This document shows, piece after piece, positions 50,361-62,820 of a stretch of DNA of 64,000 nucleotides (the first letter of the stretch is position 1; every line of letters starts with the position of its first letter). The notes beneath the pieces are model-generated. The model was not told the DNA's origin. It searched no databases and saw nothing but the letters and a program-made list of their open reading frames with translations. A program made the translations under genes and the position numbers. This stretch comes from Epichloe hybrida (taxonomy: Eukaryota; Ascomycota; Sordariomycetes; Hypocreales; Clavicipitaceae), in assembly GCA_019022495.1 (NCBI GenBank), contig JAFEKR010000001.1, positions 7,998,001 through 8,062,000 on the forward strand, read 5' to 3'.

Positions 50361-51447
50361 TTAATCCTTCTCCGCAATGGCTTGTAATCTGTCGTCGATC
50401 TCGTCCTCGGTGAGCATTCGGAATGCAGGGTTGGTGCCCTCTTTACCATCGGTGCGGGGACCGCCGCAAATACCAATCTCAATCTCTCCCTTTTTGAAAT
50501 CCATGCTGAGCACCGTGCTCAGCGTCGTGATTGCCAGCTCAACAACTTCCTTCCATGTTCCCTCAGCATACTCCTTGTTGCGGAGCTTCTTCTCCAAATG
50601 GTTCAGAGCCTCCTGTTGCTTGGGTCCTGCAGCGGTGCCCTTGTAGCCGATGTAGTATCCTGCAGGATCGCACTTGTAGAGTTGTGGGCCGAACTCGGCA
50701 TCGAGGGAGATGATCGTCGTAGCAACACCGTACGGGCGCATGTACGCCTGCCGGGGAGTTAGTCAAGACCGCCCGCCCATTCCATCTAGTGCTGGTGGTA
50801 GTCACATACTCTTTGGGTGTAGACTTGGCTGATGTTGGCCAGTCTCTTGGCCAGGACGTCGGCGGGCATCTCGTAGCCGAACTTGTACCGGAACTCGGCA
50901 GCCTCGCCCTGAGCTCTTTGGGCGAAAGATCTGGCATCGGCAATGGAGCCAGTGATGACGCATCCGACTGATGGGGAGATCTGGAAGATGTGGGAGACTG
51001 AGGAGGGGTCGATAAGTTTGTCCTGTTGATTCCGTTAGCAATCTGCACAGCCTCGGGTAGGTCAGCAGTCACTGCCTGGCACTTACGGGGACCTTCTTTT
51101 GCGACAAGACAACGGCGCAGTCCTTTCCTCGTACACCTACAGACATGATGTTTGCAGCGGTGATTGCCTTGAAGGCATATTCTACGGCTGGTTAGCGAAC
51201 TCGCTGTTGTGGCAAGGGGCAAGAGGGACATGACGTCTATCTCGGCCCGGCTTGCGAGGCATTTCGGCTGTCTGGGTTGCTGAGAGATATACGAACCAAC
51301 TTGGTACAGTCGACCATTGTCGGAGAAGATGGTAATGTGTCTATCGTAAGCGCTGGCTGATACGAAAAAGCATGAATGTTAGATCAATTGTACATGTCCA
51401 TATTATAGCCGGCTTGCGCTTGTCGTGCAGGTTGACATACCAGACAT
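50361..51447 (-). CDS. SCL1: 20S proteasome subunit alpha-1
   Basis: Five exons (51447-51441, 51356-51297, 51181-51087, 51022-50810, 50747-50361) encode 253 residues. The first exon is only 7 nt (ATG TCT G). Splicing restores [19 protein letters not shown], then [14 protein letters not shown], the alpha-subunit N-terminal signature, and later [29 protein letters not shown] and [21 protein letters not shown], which is diagnostic for alpha-1 (Scl1/PSMA6) rather than other alpha subunits. It is a structural subunit of the outer ring that gates substrate entry. The intron before exon 4 has a GCTAAC branch, that before exon 5 a GACTAAC branch. Confidence 0.95.
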
Positions 51448-52451
51448 GGTGGCAAAGTGGCGGCCCAGTGCAGGGCGAGACAAGTATAATTGATGATTGA
51501 ATTGTCAAAGAACAGTCCAGACTTGGCGGCACACTGGAGGAGACTTATGGTGAGGCTGGAGTTGATGACGGCGGTGATGCAGCTGTCGTCGGATGGGCCA
51601 AACGCGTTACGTGAGCATGAGCTTGCCTGGAGCGGCACGAGGCAGGCAACGGAAGCTTGCGAGCAGCAAGGCTAGAAGGCTGCATTGTTGCCTTGGTGGC
51701 AGCGGTTGACGCCTCAGGCTACTACTTACTTGACGAGACCAAGCTTGACCCGAGCTGAAAAGGCATCAAAGGCATCAAAGGCATCTGTGGAGCTATTCGA
51801 GTCACAACTCCACTATGCAGTCACAAGAATAGCGCTTGCTGCCCAACCAACGAGCCATCATCACCATTGGCAAGTCGCTGCTTGCCTTGATACAATCCTC
51901 AAGCCGTGGCCCTTGTTGGTCTCATTTTTTCTCAGCTCGATTCCGGTGCTTTGTGCTACATATTGGTCGATGATAACGTGTGCCTTGTGACCTGTCTGCC
52001 ATCGTTGAACCCGGGACAAGAGGGGCCAGGCGGCTAGGCTACATATGTGTGGGCAAGGGAAGGGAAGGGGACTTTGATGGGGCCCAGAAAAAAAGTCGAA
52101 AGATGTATTCCGTAATAATAGCGGCGGTTCCTAAAATCTAGTCTCCCGACTCTGAACCAACAAAGCTTTGTCCGGCTTGCCACGATCCGTTTCGTTCCCT
52201 CGGGCATCAAGAAGACTAGAGTGGTTAGAGTGGTTAAAGTGGTCAGAGTGGTTAAAGTGGTCAGAGTGGTCAGAGTGGTGTGTGCTGGCTTCACCTGCCT
52301 GTCCTCGCGAGAATTTGCGCCGCCATCCAAGCCCGTCGTCCTCCACTCGTGCCATATCTCGTCCGCCCAGCCTTCACTTCTTCCTCCTCACACCACCCAG
52401 CAAAGGCACAACTTATCTGCCAGGAGTCAGGATCCAAGTACTTGATTCGAA
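51448..52451. other. Divergent promoter space SCL1 / WKF gene
   Basis: No gene seen. It contains an AAAGGCATC repeat (51765-51788, about three units) and the 9-bp minisatellite listed separately. An AAGGGAAGGGAAGGGGA tract is near 52055-52071. Confidence 0.5.
52217..52279. repeat. AGAGTGGTT/C 9-bp minisatellite
   Basis: Seven perfect-length 9-bp units, (T/C)A(G/A)AGTGGT, with two alternating variants, ending 173 bp upstream of the WKF gene ATG. Non-coding. Confidence 0.92.
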
Positions 52452-53675
52452 ATGGCGTCGTCTCAAGGCGCAACCGCACAGCCGGTGCCAGCCTGGAAAC
52501 GTTTGGGCCTAAAACTCAAGCAGCCCGGTGCTGCACCCGACTCTGCCATTGGTACCCCGGCCGTTGGGCATCCAAGCAGGTCCCAGCATGAAGCCCAGTC
52601 GAACAAGAGAAAAGTCGATGCCCCGCCGGCCACAACGCCCTCTTCTGCATTTAAAAGGCCTCGAAGGGAAAGTCAGGGTCGCCAGATTACCGAAAACAAC
52701 TCACACCCGCCCAAGAAGAAGCTTGTCACATTTGGAGACACGCCGACACGGAACGGAAACACTACGGGCCAGAAAGACTCCAACACCGACAACAAGTCAC
52801 CCAGGCCCAAGAAAAGCAAAGGTCCAGCCAAGAAGCAGACGCCCGTGGAACCTGCTGATATCAAGCCTGCTCTTGATTATCTCCGACAGTGGAAATCATC
52901 TCGCGACAGCTGGAAGTTCAACAAGAACCTCCAGTCTCTCCTCATCAAACGGGTATTCGACGCCGATGTCATCCCCACGTCCGACATTGATACTTTCTAT
53001 GAATATATACGCGACCTGAGAGGATTCGTGAGGACCAGACTGCGCGAGACTGCTATGGAAGTGAGGACAAGGGATGTTGCAGACGGCCCATCGGGGTTCC
53101 CGTCAGGTACCAAAGATGTCGAGAGCAAGCAAGAGTCGTACGAAACGCTCCTCTCCGACCTGCTGCGTGCGCAGCGCCTTGGCCAAAAGCGCAAGGGCTA
53201 CGACGAAGTCGAGTTCATTGCCTCGTCCAGTGCGGGCGACGTCATCATTCGCCGTGTCGTCAAACGCATGCGTGCGGAACTGATCATCGACGACCTGTCA
53301 GATGGCGAACAGACCGACACCAGCCGGACGACACAGTCGTCGGACAACACGCTCACCACAAGCGACAACCATGTGACCATGACGACTGACGGCGACAAGC
53401 AAATCGAGCTGAACCATGGCACGGCCAAGCGCCGGCGCAAACTCCGGGTCAATGTGGACGACAGCAGCAGCTCGGCATCAGACTCTGACAGCGACTCCGA
53501 CTCCAGCAGCAGCTCATCGGGTGATTCTGACGATTCCGAATCCGACGACGACGCTGATGGCGGCGACAACCAAGAAGACGATGGCTACGAGTCATCAAGC
53601 AGCTCATCCTCCTCTTCGTCCTCCTCGGCGAACGAGTCCGACTCCGACGACGATAGCGCCGATGATGATGATTAG
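52452..53675 (+). CDS. WKF-domain protein
   Basis: A single exon of 407 residues. It begins MASSQGATAQPVPAWKRLGLKLK, then a basic, lysine-rich segment (PKKKLVTFGDTP, RPKKSKGPAKKQ), then the WKF domain (about 138-195): ALDYLRQWKSSRDSWKFNKNL followed by LLIKRVFDADVIP and FYEYIRDLRG. A further helical part contains RAQRLGQKRKGYDEVEFI. The C-terminal 75 residues are almost only Ser, Asp and Glu. Human C7orf50 is the best-known WKF member and is nucleolar. The basic blocks and acidic serine tail here suggest a nuclear or nucleolar protein, perhaps in ribosome biogenesis (inference). A GACTCCGA-type repeat encodes the SDSDSD stretch. Confidence 0.85.
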   Translation: MASSQGATAQPVPAWKRLGLKLKQPGAAPDSAIGTPAVGHPSRSQHEAQSNKRKVDAPPATTPSSAFKRPRRESQGRQITENNSHPPKKKLVTFGDTPTRNGNTTGQKDSNTDNKSPRPKKSKGPAKKQTPVEPADIKPALDYLRQWKSSRDSWKFNKNLQSLLIKRVFDADVIPTSDIDTFYEYIRDLRGFVRTRLRETAMEVRTRDVADGPSGFPSGTKDVESKQESYETLLSDLLRAQRLGQKRKGYDEVEFIASSSAGDVIIRRVVKRMRAELIIDDLSDGEQTDTSRTTQSSDNTLTTSDNHVTMTTDGDKQIELNHGTAKRRRKLRVNVDDSSSSASDSDSDSDSSSSSSGDSDDSESDDDADGGDNQEDDGYESSSSSSSSSSSSANESDSDDDSADDDD

Positions 53676-53989
53676 ATGTATAAACGAGACTTTTGAGAGA
53701 TTCACCCTCGCGGGATGTACGGAAGGGGCGTAGAATAAGGAGAAGAATGTCGGCATTCCTTTTTTAGACTGTACCATGTATGGCATTTACACCGCCACTG
53801 GTGGACGATACAACAGGATACCCCGTACGGCCATGTAAGGGCCATTTGATTGGTCTCTTTTTTTTTTTTTTTTTTGTTGTCTTCTGGTACAAACTTGGGA
53901 TTGTATCACATTCATATAGGAAGATGTCCATATTAGTTAGAAAGCAGCAATGCCAAAAAAAAAAAAAGTTCATGCCTCGGTAATTCCCG
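53676..53989. other. Convergent 3' flanks of WKF and PhyH genes
   Basis: A 314-bp gap with T (53859-53875) and A (53957-53968) runs. No gene. Confidence 0.6.
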
Positions 53990-54961
53990 TCATGCGTACA
54001 ATTTAGTAAAACCCCCCTCGGGAGGTTGCAGCCAGTTCCTCTCATCATACTCCCTGTCCTCGCCCTCAATGATGTGGAACGTGTAGATGATCCTCCCCTT
54101 TGCGCTCGTGTTCCTCTCACTCTTATGCAGGAGATTCCCATGGATCAAGACCAAGTCACCGGCCTTGACCTCCCCGGGCACGTAATGCCCGTCCAAGTCC
54201 CGGTCTCTCCTCGCACCACCACCACCACCTCCTCCTCCTCCTCCTCCTCCTCCTCCCAGGGGAAACTTACTCCCCCCCTCGTTATCCACCATCTCCGTCC
54301 CCGCACCCCCCTTCTTCCTCACCAGCCTCTTCTCCACGCCCGCCCACTCGTGACTCCCCGGCAGGAAACTCAGACACCCATTCTCCAGCGTGGCATCCTC
54401 CAGCGCGTACCAGAAGCCCGTCGCCGACGGCGGATCCGTGTACAAAAAGGTCGAGTCCTGGTGAGGCGGCACAGCGGCCCCTATCCCGGGCTGCTTGAGT
54501 ATGACCATGCTCTGGAGGCATCGCGGGTCAACGTACCCCAGGGACCTTGCCACGGCCGCGGGAGACACCTCCTCCTGCTCGTCCCCGGCCCCCGACCCCG
54601 ATCCGGACCCGATGAGTCGCGCAAAGGGCTGCGACGAAACGTGCAGGCCGTGGCCGATCTTGTTGACGGCCTTTTCCTTGGTCTTGCACAGGGTACCCGC
54701 GGCGTCGAAGGCGTCCTCCTCGAGGAAGAAGCGGATCTTGTCGCCCGACGTGAGGAAGTAGTCGTCGCCGACGTGCTCCGAGGTCTGGCCCGTGGAGAAG
54801 CGCGTGAGGGGGTGGTCCTCGAGGGACAAGTTCCCGAGGAGCGACTGCGTCTCGGCGAGGAGGGACGCGACTGTTTGTAGGCGCAGGGCGTTGCGGACGA
54901 TGAGGTAGCCGTCTTTGTAGAAGGACGAGAGTTGCTCGGGCGTTAGGCCGGGCGGGGGCAT
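53990..54961 (-). CDS. Phytanoyl-CoA dioxygenase (PhyH) family protein
   Basis: A single exon of 323 residues beginning MPPPGLTPEQLSSFYKDGYLIVRNAL, typical of PhyH proteins. The Fe(II) facial triad is visible as His167 and Asp169 (PPHQDST) and His279 (GNLLHKS), with a following Arg (KGRIIYTFH) as likely 2-oxoglutarate anchor. Family members hydroxylate various substrates; the sequence resembles PHYHD1-type proteins more than peroxisomal phytanoyl-CoA hydroxylase, but the substrate is unknown. The C terminus (TKLYA) is not a peroxisomal SKL signal. Two low-complexity inserts stand out: SGSGSGAG at about 117-124 and fourteen consecutive glycines at about 236-249, encoded by a trinucleotide repeat (54215-54257). 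Confidence 0.9.
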   Translation of the reverse strand: MPPPGLTPEQLSSFYKDGYLIVRNALRLQTVASLLAETQSLLGNLSLEDHPLTRFSTGQTSEHVGDDYFLTSGDKIRFFLEEDAFDAAGTLCKTKEKAVNKIGHGLHVSSQPFARLIGSGSGSGAGDEQEEVSPAAVARSLGYVDPRCLQSMVILKQPGIGAAVPPHQDSTFLYTDPPSATGFWYALEDATLENGCLSFLPGSHEWAGVEKRLVRKKGGAGTEMVDNEGGSKFPLGGGGGGGGGGGGGGARRDRDLDGHYVPGEVKAGDLVLIHGNLLHKSERNTSAKGRIIYTFHIIEGEDREYDERNWLQPPEGGFTKLYA

Positions 54962-55502
54962 TGTGCCTTGTTGTGTTTAGTCTGAGCTTCTTGTGTATGT
55001 GATAGAGTGAGTGTGGTGGTCTCGTTTTTCTTTGTTTTTTTTTTATATGGTCTGGATAATCATGAGGTGCAACGTTGGTGTTTGTAGGTCAGCGTTCGTG
55101 ACATGAGACGTCATCCCATCCCCCACCTGAGACCTCGGCGGGGGTTGTGGTTCGACTTGACGAGACGGGGACCTCCGCATTTTCAATACCAGTACGGTCC
55201 GTATACCACTACTTTCTTTCGAGACTCCTACCATGTTAGTACCTACACGAGCAGTCATGTTCCTTTTTTGTGGTAGGCGGCTCTGCAAGAAAGGCGTCGC
55301 TATCGCTGACAATCGTATTCATTCATGTTCTGATTGCCCCCATCCTCTATAAACCTGCCGCAGATGCAGCAGGTATTTCAACCCTATAAACGCCCGAGCG
55401 AAAAAGATACGCCATGCGCCTCAAGTATATACACAAAGCAAGCCCCTGAACTTCACGTCCAAAAGATAAAAGTATTAGAATGCGAACAAGACTCCCTGCA
55501 GC
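54962..55502. other. Intergenic, PhyH promoter
   Basis: Contains a T run (about 55024-55043) and the 3' flank of the claudin-like gene. No gene seen. Confidence 0.5.
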
Positions 55503-56351
55503 CTACGCATCGAGCGGGTCCTCCAGAAAATCGTACCCTTCTTCAGGGGGCACAAGATATGCCGACACTGTCAGGCCCACGGCGCTAGCCAAGGAAACGA
55601 TGGCACTGGCGAGGCTGATTCTCCAAGAAACGTCGAGCTTCCAGCCGGGGATGGTGAACTGATCGTCATGGTCGAACAGATAGGCTACGGCGGAGATGAC
55701 GACGAATTCAATGAGCGACACCATGGTGAGCATGCCACTGACGAGGGTCCAGCCGGTTTCACGTCTATACCTGCCGCCCTTGATGACAACTAGGAAGCAG
55801 ACCAGGGTCGCGAGACACAGGATGGCGGAGAAGGACGCGAGAAACCCAACCGTCCTCCATACGGAGCAGAAGTATCGCCCATTCTCTCCCTGGCATAAAT
55901 CGGCAGGAGGGTACGGCCTGCATGGCGGGTCATGCGTACTGAAGCAGCGTTCATGCAAGCCCACATGTACATCAAAGCTGTCGCCTCTGGGTGAAGTGAC
56001 GTGGTACGAGATCCAGTTTGGCTGGAAGATGGAGGCTATCATCATGGCAGTCGCTGCATTGTCGGTGTCGACGTCAGCTACTGTACTTGTGGTGGCAATT
56101 CAACCAAGTCTGCGATAAAATCAGGCCTTTCAACTTCCCCGCTCTTGCGTGCGTATTCTATTGTTCAAGACTCAGGCGTGCGAGCATGTCGGCGGTGGCG
56201 TTGTCGGTTTGACTTGACCTTCAAAGACGTCATTGTCATTGGCCGACTTGGCAGGGGGGGGGAAGGCGCAGGCGCAAGACAAGAAAACAAGTGAGGACTC
56301 ACAGGCTCCAAAGGCCACAAGGGCCAACGAGTAAACATAGACGCGAGTCAT
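55503..56351 (-). CDS. Claudin-like (SUR7/PalI-type) four-span membrane protein
   Basis: Two exons (56351-56303 and 56053-55503) encode 199 residues. The splice joins VYVYSLALVAFGA with STAMMIASIFQ, completing membrane segment 1; the intron is 249 bp. A first extracellular loop with NWISYHV, GLHERC and YFCSVWR matches the W..GLxxxC claudin-type pattern. Three further spans follow (VGFLASFSAILCLATLVCFL, GMLTMVSLIEFVVISAVAYLF, ISLASAIVSLASAVGLTVSAY) and a short acidic tail (PEEGYDFLEDPLDA). Fungal members include Sur7, Rim9/PalI and related proteins at plasma-membrane domains. I cannot tell which subgroup this is. Confidence 0.8.
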
Positions 56352-56663
56352 GTTGGCGGCGTGTGGAAAGACGAGAGAAAAGGTTGTTGGAGCAGGTCTG
56401 GGTGAATGAAGGGTGAAGGGCGAAGTAATTCGACAACGTTATCGGTAGGTGATAAGTGATGATGTGAAGTGTGGCAGGCAGCAGCCGGGAATTAATTGAC
56501 TGACCCAGGCCTTTGTGGAGAACTGCCCAGTGCCCAGTGCCCACCACACGCACCACACACACCCCCATCAGGCCGACAACGTACCGACGCACAAGTGACA
56601 AGTTGTACCGTTGCCGTCACGGCCGTCGACAGCATCCCGAGCAGGAAACCAGAGAAAACAACC
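56352..56663. promoter_or_regulatory. Divergent promoter region claudin-like / omega-amidase
   Basis: 312 bp between divergent start codons. It contains a CACCACACGCACCACACACAC stretch at about 56542-56562, similar in character to the CGCACCACA array at 27341. Confidence 0.5.
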
Positions 56664-57692
56664 ATGCGAGCACCTTGCCTCGTCCAGACAACCAAGCTCA
56701 TCCACCAGACCAAACCCTTCTTCTCCTTGCCCACCAAGTGCACGAAGCACCCGCTCCGCAAAATGTCCTCCCGCCCGACAGCCCCCGTGCTCAAAAAGCC
56801 CGTCAAGCTGGCCTGCATCCAACTGGCCCCGGGACCAGACAAGAAGACCAACCTCACCCGCGCCGCCTCCCAAGTCCGCCGCGCAGCCTCCGACGGCGCC
56901 AACATCGTCGTGCTCCCAGAATGCTTCAACTCCCCCTACGGATGCCAGTTCTTCCCCGACCACGCCGAGACGCTACTGCCCTCGCCGCCCACCCCGGAGC
57001 AGTCCCCCTCCTACCACGCGCTGTCATCCATGGCGGCCGACAACAAGATCCATCTCGTCGGGGGCTCCGTCCCAGAAAGGTGCGCCGCCGCCACCTCGAC
57101 CTCGCAGAGGTACTACAACACGAGCCTGACGTTTGGGCCCGACGGCCGCCTGCTCGGGACGCACAGAAAGCTCCACCTCTTCGACATCGACATCCCCGGC
57201 AAGATGACCTTTAGGGAATCCGACGTCCTCAGCCCCGGGGACAAGGTGACGCTGATCGAGCTGCCAGAGTACGGGACCATTGCCGTGGCCATCTGCTACG
57301 ACGTGCGGTTCCCCGAGATGGCGACCATTGCTGCTCGGAAGGGGGCCTTTGCCCTCGTGTACCCCGGGGCGTTTAACCTGACGACGGGGCCGCTGCACTG
57401 GGAGCTTCTGGCGCGGGCGAGGGCCGTGGATAACCAGATCTACGTCGTCATGTGCAGCCCTGCGAGGGACATGGGCGCGAGCTACAATGCCTGGGGCCAC
57501 AGCATGATTGTTGACCCCATGGCAAAGGTGCTGGTCGAGGCCGGGGAGACGGAGACGATTGTCGAGGCGGAGCTGGAGCCGGATGTGTTGGCGGAGACGA
57601 GGAGGAATATCCCGTTGGGGTCGCAGAGGAGGTTTGATGTGTATCCTGATGTAAGTGAGGGCAAGGTGCAGTTTGGAGAGTCAAGTGTATGA
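56664..57692 (+). CDS. Omega-amidase (Nit2/Nit3-type nitrilase)
   Basis: A single exon of 342 residues. The nitrilase catalytic triad is Glu86 (VVLPECFNSPYG), Lys169 (HRKLHLFDID) and Cys211 (VAICYDVRFPE). The HLFDIDIPGKMTF and AFNLTTGPLHWELL segments are characteristic of omega-amidase (human NIT2, yeast Nit3), which hydrolyses alpha-ketoglutaramate and alpha-ketosuccinamate. The first 33 residues are basic, lack acidic residues and could target mitochondria; a second Met (MSSRPT, at 56763) could start a cytosolic form, since most homologues begin near KPVKLACIQLA. It is head to head with the claudin-like gene and tail to tail with spermidine synthase. Confidence 0.93.
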   Translation: MRAPCLVQTTKLIHQTKPFFSLPTKCTKHPLRKMSSRPTAPVLKKPVKLACIQLAPGPDKKTNLTRAASQVRRAASDGANIVVLPECFNSPYGCQFFPDHAETLLPSPPTPEQSPSYHALSSMAADNKIHLVGGSVPERCAAATSTSQRYYNTSLTFGPDGRLLGTHRKLHLFDIDIPGKMTFRESDVLSPGDKVTLIELPEYGTIAVAICYDVRFPEMATIAARKGAFALVYPGAFNLTTGPLHWELLARARAVDNQIYVVMCSPARDMGASYNAWGHSMIVDPMAKVLVEAGETETIVEAELEPDVLAETRRNIPLGSQRRFDVYPDVSEGKVQFGESSV

Positions 57693-57985
57693 GAAGAGAG
57701 CATGGCACCGTCAATTCATGGTTCTATTCACATAGTCGCGGACATGCTGCGACACAAGAGTCCCTCCTCAAGTCAAGAGGTTCTGAGAAGCCGCAATGGC
57801 TTTGAACGAGCTGAGAATGGCTCTCAGCTGAAGTAGAGAAGAAAAAACTCTTCTTGTCCAACCAACGTCTCTTTGTTCACAACGCGTTCGCATCTGCAGC
57901 CATGACAAATCATATGTTGCCGGGGGCACACGAATAGCTCCTTCTCTGTAAATGTTTCCAACGACGCCGAGCAGCTTTAGCTCTT

Positions 57986-59576
<1,591 letters not shown>

Positions 59577-61020
59577 TTCGAAAGAAGAAGAAGAAGAAGA
59601 AACGTTTCGCGACGTCGAATGCGAGAATCAGGGTATCACGGGAACGGGATCGGGGAAGAAAGAGGATGGGCAAGCCTGATGATGCCTATGGGCTGATGAT
59701 GCTGTCAATTCAGCCCAATGGTGGGGGGTGTGCAAAAATTTTGGCGGTGTCCTTTTTTTTTTTTTTTTTTCGTCCGCGGGGCCGACCAACGTTCACTGAC
59801 TACTGACTGGACAGTGCAGACAAGCCAATCGTGTTCTCGGGTTCTCTCATTTTCCCTTTCCCACACAAAAGGTGTTGCCATGTCGATCTCGGTCGGGGCT
59901 ATACATGAACATGTCGCAGCTAGCAAAACAAGGACCATGACGCCCCAACGCCTCATTCGCGGCGATCTGCAGGAGAATGTGCCCCTTTCCCCTCGGCTCG
60001 TCGGCAAAATCGGGCAGAAAAACAGAGGCTAACATTGGGCATTCAAGGAATAATCACGACAGGTCAGCCGGGGAACCGACCCGGGCGCGGGATCTGCCTG
60101 CGTCTCGGGGGCCTCTACTCCGCAGAATAACGTTCCATAATAAATAACATTCAATATAACATTCAACAACTGGCCAGTCAGTCCCCTGGCAAACAGCCGA
60201 GAATCGTTCATGCCGAGCCCTCGAGCTGGTTTTCGCATGCTTGCTTGATGAGCGAGTGAGGCGAGCCATTCACAAACGCATGTTGCAGCTAGTTTCAGGC
60301 AAGCCAAAGCAAAAAAAAAAAAAACTGGCAACCGGTTGTTGGCGGCTGTTGGCGGCGCCACCCAGGGATCAGCGTCCCGTGCCGCCTCGTGAGCAGTTTT
60401 TCTTCTTTTGCTCAGACTCTCGGCCGGGTAAGGATGTGTTTGCTTTGACGACGGAATCACACCTTCCTCACGGAGAACGACTTTTTCAATTTGATCGGAC
60501 ACTGGACAAGATTTTTCATCGTAGAATATCCGACTGCTTGGATGATTAAGACTGCTGCTATTACAGTCCGTAGTCCGTATAGCCTGGCAATCCTGGCGAT
60601 CCTGGCAATCAGTGATGCACTCCACTGGGTTGGCTGTGGCTGGCATGCCATGGCATGATTGACAGGTCTGGTCTTTACCCAGATTTAGCCTTGCACAGTG
60701 CAGGAATAGATGTTCCCAACAACGAGAATAACAACAATGCATGCCAGCAAGGAAATAGGTTGTTCGAACCGGGTAAACGACCGTGAAGGCCATTCAATGG
60801 CACCGTTTTGCTTGTCGCGAAGAATCGGCGCCGGCACCACCCTGGCCACCGGCCCTGGGTCATTCGAAGCAACACGTAAACATGCAGTAGTGATTTTTCA
60901 ATCATGCAGTAGTAACTAGGCCTAAAACGGAAGAAGTACCCGCGCACGTAAATTTGTAAGGGAAGTAACCTCCCGCAATTCATGCATTCCACACTATATA
61001 TACATAAGAGGGAAAACGCG
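59577..61020. other. Intergenic, SPE3 promoter to AT-rich block
   Basis: No supported gene. A T run (59752-59770) and an A run (60312-60324) are present. A 254-codon minus-strand frame (60793-60029) passes through the A/T run as polyphenylalanine and has no domain, so I reject it. GC content drops sharply near 61020. Confidence 0.5.
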
Positions 61021-61346
61021 TTTTTGGAGATACAAAGCTTCTATTATAGCCTATAGTAATTCCACTAAGTAAACTAGCTAGTTCCTATGCTCTGATTTTC
61101 TTAAGAAGTAAAGGGACTTAGCGTAGCATACTAATTATAATAGCCTTAAGGTACCTAGGCTATTAAGTAAAAATTCCTGCTATCTTAAACCATTTAAGGC
61201 GGCTAAGGTGCCTGTAAAGGAGGTATTTAGTAATAGCACGGCTAATTATATATCGTAGTAGCTTGTGTTGTAAGCTATAATATAGCTTGTGATATAAGCT
61301 ATAATATCTAAAGAGCCTTAATAGTGCCTATTATCTTTACTATAAA

Positions 61347-62118
61347 TATTACCTTATTTAAAGAAAGTAATTACCTAAGACTAGACTTTAAAGAATAGAT
61401 TTTAGTAAATAAATATTTACTTATTTTTATTAGTTTTAATAAAGTCCTTATTTACCTATAGCTTATATTTTATTAGGAACCTTTATATAGTAAATAAGGC
61501 CTTATTACTATTATATAGGTTACTTATAGGGATAGGTTTTTATTTTACCTTAGGTATAGTTAAGACTAGGTTAAAGATAAGAGATAAAGTAAGGTTTACT
61601 ATTAGGGTATTAGGCTAGGCTATAATAGGTAATTAGGTTAAGGGTTTTATAGTATTTATAGTTACTTATTATTAAAGGTATATAAGTTTTACTATTTACT
61701 TATTAAGTATAAGTTAAAGTATCTTAAATTAGGCTTATTAAGCTACTAGTAATACTATAGTATTAGATAAGGGAGTTATTATCCCTTAGCTAAGTTAGTC
61801 TTATAGCTAGAGTGTATTTACTATATTTATTAATATATTTATTAGTATTTTTATTATATCTTTTAGTAGTTATTAAAAAGGACTAAAGGAAGTCTCTTAA
61901 TTATTATAGACTAGCCCTTAAGTAACTATAATAAGGTATTAATATAGTATTAAGAGACTTAAGGAGAAAGGAAAAAGGGTAAGAGGCTATCCCTAGTAAT
62001 GCCCCTTATACCTCTATAGCTACTTATATAAGCCTCCTTTCCTTACCTTAACTGCTTTTACCACTCCCCTCTCTAACTGCTATACAAACAATGCTTAGGC
62101 AAAGCCTAAGCCCTTACA
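61347..62118 (-). repeat. Left LTR copy (3' LTR on minus strand)
   Basis: 772 bp, highly similar to the right copy. On the minus strand it begins TGTAAGGGCTTAGGC and ends GGTAATA; the end was probably GGTAACA before a C-to-T change, giving the usual TG..CA ends. A 19-bp near-terminal inverted repeat (GCTTAGGC-AAA-GCCTAAGC) is at 62093-62111. The five flanking bases (ATAAA) differ from those at the far end (GCGGG) only by transitions. Confidence 0.8.
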
Positions 62119-62410
62119 CCTATGCTATTATCTTATTAAGAGCGTAGTAGTCTACGCAAAAACGCTAACCCCTATTAGCCTTTTTAATAAGAAAGACTAG
62201 AGCTATAGCTAATAATAAGCTAGCATAAATCTAACCCTTGTCTATTAAGTCTATAATCTAGCTTTTAACCTCTAGAAGCTAGTCCCTTAGTATGTTATAT
62301 AGCAGTCCCTAAGGGAGCATTAGTTTAGACCTATCCTAATTCTTATATAAGCGTATGTGGTAATTAAGGGACCCCTAATAAGGAGGTAAGCTATTAGCTT
62401 TAGCTTTATT
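62119..62410 (-). pseudogene. Decayed Ty3/gypsy reverse transcriptase fragment
   Basis: On the minus strand the translation, with several stops, reads HRGPL-like, then LEVKS*IIDLIDKG, SLLLAIALVFLIKKANRG*RFCVDYYALNKI. This matches the gypsy RT start (GFI..S.SPA..PV.FVKK..GGLRFCVDYRALN). The fragment stops right at the LTR edge, so the rest of RT, RNase H and integrase is missing. Not functional. Confidence 0.8.
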
Positions 62411-62820
62411 AAAAAGGTCTGTAAAGTTAGCTAACTCCTTAGGTAATATTAATATATCTAGGCTATTTAGTTTTATCTTAGGCACTATAATTTATAGTAC
62501 TATTATTATCTCCCTAAGGCTTATAGTAATAAACATTATAAAAGTGTCCTTTCTCTAGTATACTTAGCGTGCTTTTATAGTATATAAGGACCTAATAATC
62601 CCTTGCACTTATTAAAGCTTTACTAGCTTTATATTATTTCTCTAATAATTCTCTCTTACTAATAAAAGCTTCTTTATAAAGTAAATAAAAAATATAAAAA
62701 ATAGCTTCCTTAAGCCTTATTTTATTTAGTTAAGCTTTATAAGGGCTATTTCCTATTTATATAAATTAAAGAATATAAACCTAAGATATTCTAGGAATTT
62801 AGCTAGGTTAAAATTATAAG

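Noticed and set aside
60029..60793. 254-codon minus-strand frame before the AT-rich block
   Set aside because: Translates an A/T homopolymer as polyphenylalanine, no domain, and includes low-complexity repeats.
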